This document shows positions 56,875-64,000 of a stretch of DNA of 64,000 nt, in pieces. Within the stretch, counting starts at the first letter, position 1; every line of letters starts with the position of its first letter. Under the pieces are notes generated by a model. The model ran no database searches, was not told the DNA's origin, and was given only the letters and a program-made list of their open reading frames with translations. The translations under genes and the position numbers were made by a program. The DNA is from Hymenopus coronatus (taxonomy: Eukaryota; Arthropoda; Insecta; Mantodea; Hymenopodidae), in NCBI GenBank assembly GCA_030762935.1, contig CM060883.1, positions 99,014,501-99,078,500 on the forward strand, in the 5' to 3' direction.

Positions 56875-57183
56875 CCCAAACATTCAATAACCAGATTTTG
56901 CTGGTAATACACGTTTTCATTCTTTTAGAAAACGTGAGGTGGCGTAGTGTATGAAAACAGCATAACTCAAAATGTAAACTTCATATTTAACTTCAGCATC
57001 TTTCAAGGATGCCACAATCCTTCACCCGAAACTATCCTTTATATGAAACTTTTTTCGAAAATGTTTAATTCCTCAAATATGACTAACGATTTTGATTAAC
57101 CTGCAGTATGTGTAAGATATTTTCAATTCAATATATGTTGAATTTTCCGGGAAAAGCCTTTGAAGTTCAAGACACGTATCTGT

Positions 57184-57232
<49 letters not shown>

Positions 57233-57435
57233 GTTATTTTCATCAGAACTCTCATAATTCTTGAGAAAATTAAAATGCTGGAAAAATTACTCATGTGAAG
57301 TGGGGATTGTCTTGATAATCTTTAAATACTAACCGGTTTTGTTTTTGAAAGGCAAGTTCTACAAAGACGCTCGTGTATGACTATTTAAAACTACGTCCCG
57401 AAACGAAATCATTAAATATACTTTCTCTACACGTA
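56875..57435. mobile_element. Degraded family P pieces around an A44 run
   Basis: 56875-57186 is a diverged reverse P piece (tgattccacccaaacattc, ttcaaggatgccac). 57187-57230 is a run of 44 A. 57231-57380 is a diverged forward piece (cttgagaaaattaaaatgctgg). From 57419 a reverse P right end begins (tactttctctacacgtactatg). Confidence 0.6.
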
Positions 57436-57448
57436 CTATGTAAATAGT

Positions 57449-57748
57449 AAAAATGGAAATGGCGTGTTATCTATGGACGCTCTTTAACCTACTGTGGTTC
57501 TCAGCGTCCCAATCTATATTGAGCGTGAAAGACCGCTTAATTTTGCTCAGAGGCCTCTCTTTCAGGCTTGAGATTCTTTTACGTGCCGTAAATCTACGAC
57601 ACGGGACCAACGGCTTTACTTCCCTTCCGAAGGAAGCCATGCTAAGGATTTTTACGCCTGAAAAAGTCTATCGTCCTCCGCCGGGTCTGAACCCGCAACC
57701 TTGGGTATATGAAGTTAGCATGGTAACCATTACACCACGGAGGGCGAC
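57449..57748 (-). mobile_element. SINE S2, near full length, reverse
   Basis: Read on the minus strand it starts at 57748 with the tRNA-like head ccctccgtggtgtaatggtt and a box B gcgggttcagacccg, then the S2 body, ending ccatttccattttt. It is flanked by ctatgtaaatagt (57436-57448) and ctatgtacatagt (57749-57761), a 13-bp TSD with one mismatch. The target is the terminal palindrome of a reverse P copy. Confidence 0.88.
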
Positions 57749-57805
57749 CTATGTACATAGTGTATAGCTAAGAGTTCCATTCGGAGAATTTCACCGGAGG
57801 TGGAA
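57749..57805 (-). mobile_element. Family P right-end fragment after the SINE
   Basis: Continues the reverse P copy: atgtacatagtgtatagctaag, then aatttcaccggagg, after which the match fades. Confidence 0.6.
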
Positions 57806-58219
57806 TTTATTTGTATAAAAAGTGTGTGTGTGTGTGTGTGCGCGCGCTGCAATATTTGTGTTGTTATTAGTGTTAGTGTCCTGGCTTGCCGTTAAGCATT
57901 GATACTGATACAGAGACGCAGCAGATGAAACACAAGCAGCATTGTAGTTGACAGTCGACGTGGGTCTGGACAAGGTTTGCAACTCGTCTTACCATGCGCC
58001 CGCCAAGCAGTGTCCATGGGTCATACAAACTTCACATTATTCACCAAGTTTTGTGGAGTGATGAGTCACACTCACTGGGGCAATGAACACTCACAATTGT
58101 CGCTGCCATGAAGTTCCCCTGCATAGTGAACGTGTGGCTTCACGGCAAATATTCTATTTGGTCCATTTTTCTTTGAGGAACTCGACCAAGGACATGCTTC
58201 GCCAGCATGTGATCTCTGC
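57806..58219. other. Spacer with (GT)n
   Basis: A GT dinucleotide run at about 57821-57840 followed by gcgcgcgc. No gene seen. Confidence 0.55.
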
Positions 58220-58416
58220 TCTAAGTTTCGTATTTTACCGACTTTTCGTTTGTGAGTAATCGTTTTCACAGACACATGGTCCTTTTTGTGAAAATGCTTT
58301 TTTTGGATATTGGGGACCCTAAAACATATATTTCCCGTGAAATCTTGGTATCGAATTTTTGGGTGGAGTGCAATACCTTCTCTATTCACTATGTACATAG
58401 TACGCGTAGAGAAAAT
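58220..58416 (+). mobile_element. Family P repeat, right-end fragment
   Basis: Matches P from ttttaccgacttttcg through cccgtgaaatcttgg to tacgcgtagagaaaat; the left part is absent. Confidence 0.75.
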
Positions 58417-58439
58417 AAAAAAGGCAGAATTTGATTTAG

Positions 58440-59165
58440 AGATAGATATGATTGTAGTACTAGGTGAATGGAGGAGAAATTATCAAGCGCATCGGCATAG
58501 TTCAATAATAGATGTCGCATATGAAATCCAAACGACTGGAAACATGACTGCGTCAGTATGGTACTGTAAAGAACAATAATAATCACTTGAAAATGAAATC
58601 AAAAGTGAGTGATGAAAATATGCTTGCTGGTGAAGAAGTAACTTTACAGACAGTGGGATTAGCCGCGGATACTAAAGCAGCAGAAGTGCCATCATTAACA
58701 TATGGATTTGCATCAAAAGCTCGCATAGCTTCGGCATCAAGTGTTTATCCAATGTCAGTGCAGAGAATGCTTCATTCTTGGCAAACAATTTAATAGACAT
58801 AATTGGGCATCTGAAAACCCCAAATGGATGAGCATCGATGATCGCTAAATGTTTGATGTGGAATTTTTGATAAACTTGCTATCGGCCCTTACTTCTATGA
58901 AGGTACAATTACTCGTGAATCATTTTCTCGATCATGAATTACCTCCCTTATTGGAAAACGTGACCTTCAGTGTGAGAAGAGAAATGTGATATCAGCAGGA
59001 TGGTGCACCACAATATACAGGTCAACTTATAAATGAAGAATTTGATGATCGGTCCAGCACGCCCAATCTGGCCCCCTCGCTCACCTGACTTAACACCCTT
59101 GGACTTCTTTTTACGGGGATGCATATTTTAAACACCTACAACCAAAGAGAATATGACATTTCGAA
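58440..59165 (+). pseudogene. Tc1/mariner-like DDE transposase relic
   Basis: Readable pieces in order are HNWASENPKWMSIDDR, KLAIGPYFYEGTITRE, ELPPLLENVTFSVRREM, a stop, YQQDGAPQYTGQLINEEFDD, and after a frameshift WPPRSPDLTPLDFFLRG. QQDGAP and WPPRSPDLTPLDFF are signatures of the catalytic region of a large insect DDE transposase group related to Tc1/mariner. At least one stop and one frameshift separate the blocks. The N-terminal half is not confidently readable. Confidence 0.82.
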
Positions 59166-60389
59166 TACCTGAAGCTTGCCACACTATTAGCCCGTGTTGC
59201 TAACAGTTAGAAAAAATAATTTCAAAAGAATTGTCAAGTTTTAGATGTTAATGGAGGCAACTTTAACTTACTAATAAAGTGATTTAAAGTAATGCCCTGT
59301 GTAATTTAATTTATTTGTCCAGCACTATTTTCTACTAATTTATAGGTGCTTCAAAAATTATATAACAGCTCAATAATTCCTTGTAAAAATGTTTTAATAA
59401 AAGTTGTTTGTTAATTGTGAGGAAACAGAACATACAAAGATTTACAATGACTTCATTTAAAATTCTGAGATTGGACCTCATGGGTCCCATAAGGAGCCTC
59501 ATGAAAATGTTTTCCATATCACAATTTGGAAGGCCCCTTGCGCATATATGATTTGGAATTCTGGGCTCATTTCTCGTTTAAGAGATTACCTGTGGGCCTC
59601 CTGTAAATCCCCCTCCACCTGAATGATGCCCATTAGCATCATCGTTATTTTATTGACTTTGAGATATGATCTTATTGGTCAGTATTCGTTTGGAAATACG
59701 AGTAAACCAACAAAAACAATCATATAATATGCAATTCCAATTAAATGCCGCAATACTTGTCAGAGCTTTGAAAGCAGTACCAGGAGTAGAGGATGTGCAT
59801 TTGCTACAGCAGTAATTATACACATGTGTGATTTCCTTTTGAATGTTCTTAAACAGCTTGACTCCTTTTCTTTCTTCCCAGTACAAATATTGCCAATACG
59901 AAACGCAAGCAGCTCAGTTAGTTTCGATGTAATGTGAGAGGCGATTTGGAATAACTAAATGATAACAAAACTTTGTATATAAAGTTACACTACCTTACTC
60001 TATTTCTCAATGTAATCGTCATTGCTATACGTGGTATCGGTGTTTCAATGCAGATGTTATACTCTTGCACCGCTTGATACAAGATGTCAGTGATGTCGGT
60101 TGGGAAACCTTTTCCATCCAAAACGTCATGTATGGTATCCAAAGTGAAACACCGCTTTTTTAAATTCCTTTATCAACATTTGCTTTCGACTGTCTATGAA
60201 CTTCTACTTTGGTCTTTGTCGGTAGAAAAATACATCTGCATTGAAAAACTGGTACACGTGACAATAAATGTCTTGAGAGAATGGAGAATTTGTTGAGAAA
60301 TAGAGTAAGGTAGTGTAATAAACGTTTGTGTTGATAACTTTCGTTAGTATTTAGTTATGTTAGATCGTCTGTCACTTGCTCGTGTATTT
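59166..60389. other. AT-rich region, no gene
   Basis: No recognisable domain in either strand. The 3' end of the transposase relic probably extends to about 59290. Confidence 0.5.
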
Positions 60390-60900
60390 CTAGAACCTAA
60401 AATCTGGTACGTTAAATTCACATGACGTTCCCTATCTCTTCTGCAACAAACTATTGCTATAAAACCTTATTGTTTGATCTACTTCAAGGTGAGGAGAGTC
60501 TTACTTGTTAGAGCTGCTTGCAATGACATTCAAATTCCGCTCTCTTTATATGACCAGAATTAAGAAAAATAAATAAACAACATTTTAAAAAATAATGACT
60601 TCCACTTAAGAATGGTATATTGGAAAATTTAAGCCAATGCCAAGAAATATCTCGGTAATGGTTAAGTCCATAAAAAGTGTATTGGATATAAATCATGTGT
60701 TTAACGGGAGCCACGTTTTTTGTCTGCTAGTTAGGCAAAAGTAAGACTCAAGATATAGGTACACTTTATTTGCGACGTAATGTACCTACGGTACTATACT
60801 CGTTTGAGTCAGTTTCGAGAAAATCGAACATTTTAGATACCATTCGATATAAAGTGTAGTTTGGCATGGGTTCAGAGCCTCGAGAACTCGAGTGTTCGGT
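60390..60900 (+). mobile_element. Family P repeat, diverged partial copy
   Basis: Starts taaaatctggtacgttaaattcacatgac and can be followed as diverged P sequence to about 60870. The right end is missing. Confidence 0.55.
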
Positions 60901-60912
60901 CAATAAAACCTT

Positions 60913-60913
<1 letters not shown>

Positions 60914-60964
<51 letters not shown>
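60914..60964. repeat. (GA)n microsatellite
   Basis: About 25 uninterrupted GA units. Confidence 0.98.
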
Positions 60965-60967
<3 letters not shown>

Positions 60968-61151
60968 GCCGTATGAGCTGTTGCACAGCCTTGTTGAAAA
61001 AATGCAAAATGACGATCCCTGTCTCATAATTCTCTAAAAATGGGCGGGGGTGTCAAAATTGTACTCGTATGCTCGGGGGGTCAGCTCTTGACTTAAAAAA
61101 AAAAAAAAAAAGACTCTATAACTCTTTCTACACTAATGGTGCACCGTACCA
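60965..61151. other. Short spacer with A run
   Basis: Contains an A run of about 17 near 61095-61112; no gene. Confidence 0.5.
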
Positions 61152-61165
61152 CAATTTTTTCGTCG

Positions 61166-61422
61166 CCCTCCGTGGTGTAATGGTTACCGCACACCCAAGG
61201 TCGCGGGTTCAAACCCGGTGGAGGACGATGAATTTTTTTGGGCGTTAAAATCCTTAATATGACTTCCTGGGAAGGGAAGTAAAATTGTTGGTCCCGTGTC
61301 GTACATTTACGGTAAGTAAAATAACCGGAAGCCTGATAAAGAGGTCTCTGATCGGTGTTTCACACCCTACTGACAACAGTAGTAAAAGAGCGTCCATAAA
61401 TAAAATTACATTTTCATTTCAC
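61166..61422 (+). mobile_element. SINE S2, full-length copy
   Basis: The tRNA-like head ccctccgtggtgtaatggtt (box A region) and gcgggttcaaacccg (box B) are followed by an S2 body with gggaagggaagtaaa and ccgtgtcgtacatttacgg. It is flanked by CAATTTTTTCGTCG at 61152-61165 and 61423-61436, a perfect 14-bp TSD. The head could fold like a tRNA but lacks a clean acceptor and is attached to the SINE body, so it is not a tRNA gene. Confidence 0.9.
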
Positions 61423-61436
61423 CAATTTTTTCGTCG

Positions 61437-62177
61437 TGTAGGTTTCTCAGAACTCCAATAACGATTATTTTGTGTACACGTGAAGATTACACCAAGCCTC
61501 GTCCGTGAAAACGTGCTTCTATTTCACCATTGTATACACTGTTAAAGAGTGCACCCAAAACCTAAGCGCCGATCAGCTGGTTGAAGCAATATGGCACCTC
61601 TTCGCACAGAGCCATAAGAAATGCCTGCCTGTTATGAAAGAACTAAGCGATTTGGGGTAATTCTCCAAACGATGTCGTCTAAATGTTTCTACGGTAAGAA
61701 CCGTGTGCCGTCTTTTGTATTTCCTCTGGCCTGACATTTTTTTACCAAGTTCGTGGACCTTTCTGCAAATCTACTTTCACTCGGAGAGCCGACCAAGTTA
61801 ATACATACGAATCATAAATAAATACACACTGTGCAGTAGAAAACAAATGCTAAACCATAATGCACTTTGTGAGTAAGTACGGGGCAAAATAACAAATCAC
61901 TGTCAACTCAACATTGCACCTCCACAGCAGGGATAACTGCGTCAGAAGCGTGACCTTGTATACATCAGCAGTGCGGAATCATGTGTCCACATGCCCACCG
62001 CGCAGCCGGTTCGGAGCATTATGACTCACTCAGCACACAGAGCATAAATAGTAATAGACATCGAATTTCTGATTGTCTCTATGGGCTTTATAGGGCGTGT
62101 CTTCTGATATCCGCTGGCCCCGCTAATTGGAGTTGTAGTTTACTGTTGTAGTAAATTGTAATTCCATACTTTTTGTA
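61437..62177. other. Region without a supportable gene
   Basis: Nothing recognisable; the last part may hold the 5' flank of the Tc1 relic. Confidence 0.45.
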
Positions 62178-62900
62178 TTGTGCTTGGTGACAGTCAGCAA
62201 TGCCTTACACAAGCGAGGTGACCCACGTCCATATTGTGGGTGCACGATAAAACAAATTGCAAATGCTGTGCGAATGAGTAGATCTGTTGTGCAGTATTGG
62301 ATTAAACGTTTCCAGGAGCGCGGTAAAGAAGGATTAGAGACGCGTCCAAAATCGGGAAATCCAAGAAACAGCGGTAGAAGTCGATGGTAAATTTATAAAT
62401 GTAAGCAGAGATGAACCATTTAAACCGTCAACAAGATTGCGCTGCGATCTGAAGATATCTTGCTCCCTTACTACGGTGACAAACCACCCCCATGAAGCTG
62501 GCATCTATCATCGAAAGGTATCAAAGATAACACTTGACTGAACAGCACCGCAACAGTCAAATGGGGTTTGCACTTGGTCAAATCGGACAGATTTTGGCAG
62601 CTAGTGATTTTCTCAGATGAAAAGGGGTTTTCTCTGATGAGGATGGGCGAATGTAAGTATTTGTGGCGACCACACAATACTCGCTATGTTCTAGAACACG
62701 TAGTTGCCAAGAAAAGAAGTGTGGGATTTTGGGTTTGGAGGTTAATGAATACTGATTACTGCCTACTTCACAGTTCCGTTCTCCATCAGTTCAAACCCCA
62801 TCCTCGCCGTAAGTTGAGGCATTATACCAAAAGCAAAGTGTTCTACCAGACGTACGTAAAACAATTGGGCAAACTCCAAACATCTCGAGACCTGCTTGTT
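62178..62900 (+). pseudogene. Tc1-like transposase relic
   Basis: 62220-62390 encodes a helix-turn-helix segment, TIKQIANAVRMSRSVVQYWI followed by KRFQERGKEGLETRPKSGNPR, typical of Tc1/IS630 DNA-binding domains. After a stop and degraded sequence, a second frame (62568 on) reads FWQLVIFSDEKGFSL with the first catalytic Asp, then YLWRPHNTRYVLEHVV and KRSVGFWVW, matching the order in Tc1-like catalytic domains. The second Asp and final Glu/Asp blocks were not recognised downstream. Terminal repeats not found. Confidence 0.78.
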
Positions 62901-64000
62901 TTATATTCATGTACATTTCGAAACATTCGTTTTCTCTGTAGTCCCGTTAACCACGCGAAAGATCGCCAAAAATCGGTGTTTACCATTTTGAAAGGAGACA
63001 CGTTACCTAATCTCGCTTCCAGTAGAAGGGTGGGGGGGGGGGTTGACAAACCCAGCATAGGCATACTCTATTGGTTCGATGTAGAACACTCGCCTGCAAG
63101 GTGACAGCATCAGCCAATACCATGACGTAATAAAGTACTCTAAAAACTGTAAGGAATGCGGTGTACGGAACAAGAGCGTGCCGATTTCTTTTTGTGCCTT
63201 CTGTACAACTAATTGTAGGTACAGCATCGTGTACATTTCTGAAATATCTTCTCGATACAAGGACTAAATTCGTACAACTGTTACAGAAATCAGAGCTGTT
63301 GGTTTCCTTCATGGAGATAGGTCTTTGGAGTTTGGAATAGAGTACATTCAAGTCACTTTTTGACGGCATATGGGTCAGAGAACAAATAGACAAGTTATCA
63401 GCGATAAGCGAACTTTTTTAAATGGTCAATGGAAACTTGAACTATGTTATTGGAGAACTAATGATATTACATGAAGTGCTACATCATTTAGAGGACGCTG
63501 TAGTTTCCCGTTAAAGTATGGAATAAAAGTGTTTGCTCCTGTCCATTTTGTGACAATATTAAGGCCACAAGCCTAAAGTTAAAAGGTTTTTATTTTGTCA
63601 TTTTATTAATAACATTGAAATTAAGTTGGGCTAAATAAGAGCTTAAAACATACATTTAATTGTTAATTTGTGTGTGAATTGTTTTGTGTTACTGATATAT
63701 TTGGAAGACATTGTGTTTATTCCAATACAAAAAAGATTTAAGTAAATTGCAGACATTACCAACAATTGCAAAAATAATAGAAGGAGACACGTATAAAACT
63801 CACATACGTTACATAGCCTTGGAACGAACACACAGCAACACTCATATGAAAATAAAAAGGAAAATCGATTTTGCTAATCAACGAGACAATGTTCTTGTGA
63901 TAAGTGTTATAACTCGATTTTTGTGTGGGGTATATGTTGTATCTTCACTGATTTACAGTAAATTCAAGAATGTTTAATAACAATATTTAGTTGAAAGCCA
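62901..64000. other. AT-rich region, no gene
   Basis: It contains a G10-11 run near 63032-63042. Frames are short with no domain. The start may still be transposase debris. Confidence 0.45.

Noticed and set aside
61166..61235. tRNA gene
   Set aside because: The tRNA-like head is fused to an S2 SINE body and bracketed by a 14-bp TSD. The same holds for the minus-strand head near 57690-57748.
62843..63393. Overlapping minus-strand frames of 73-128 codons
   Set aside because: They lie beside a dead Tc1 relic and a G run, with no domain; most likely chance.

Overview
This is a eukaryotic, intron-rich-genome style window, almost certainly arthropod and most likely insect. It is AT-rich and dominated by repeats. 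Two tRNA-headed SINE families, hAT, mariner and Tc1-type transposase relics, and APE-type non-LTR retrotransposons all point that way. The SINE sequences resemble ones I associate with cockroaches, termites and related insects, but that is a weak guess. I found no convincing single-copy host gene.

The dominant content is five copies (A-E) of one non-LTR retrotransposon of about 5.9 kb, all on the + strand. Each has a GC-rich structured 5' leader, ORF1 (about 485 aa, Gag-like, three zinc knuckles), a 22-nt gap, ORF2 (1229 aa: APE endonuclease, reverse transcriptase, RNase H with a D-E-D-D set, C-terminal CX2CX7HX4C), a short 3' UTR ending in a perfect 10-bp hairpin, and a (CAT)n tail. The domain set places it in the I superfamily (I/Nimb-like). 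Copies A (3121-8982), D (24671-30550) and E (43347-49218) have both ORFs open and clean target-site duplications (TSDs), so they look recent and possibly competent. Copy B (11227-16204 plus 22101-23015) is split by copy C (16205-22088), which inserted into B's RNase H region at a perfect palindrome. Both B and C carry stops and frameshifts. Copy E is a mosaic, with C/D-type ORF1 and A-type ORF2 and 3' UTR.

The second component is a non-coding AT-rich dispersed repeat of about 0.81-0.87 kb, called family P here, with about 15 full or partial copies on both strands. Copies D and E landed inside P copies, and one P copy sits inside another. Around these lie a 113-bp satellite array of about 20 units with a 4-unit higher-order period (37376-39666), a 64-bp minisatellite of 13 units (33580-34417), a smaller minisatellite (10862-11026), at least five SINE copies, an old poly(A)-ended relic of a related ORF1 (42160-43026), and transposase relics (hAT about 31.1-31.8 kb, mariner about 52.6-53.2 kb, two further DDE relics at 58.4-59.2 kb and 62.2-62.9 kb). 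The remaining stretches are AT-rich with no gene I can support.

The functional reading is a repeat-rich, gene-poor region acting as a landing zone for a recently active I-type retrotransposon. ORF1 would coat the RNA; ORF2 would nick the target and copy the RNA by target-primed reverse transcription. SINEs with matching TSDs show that retroposition also mobilised non-autonomous RNAs.
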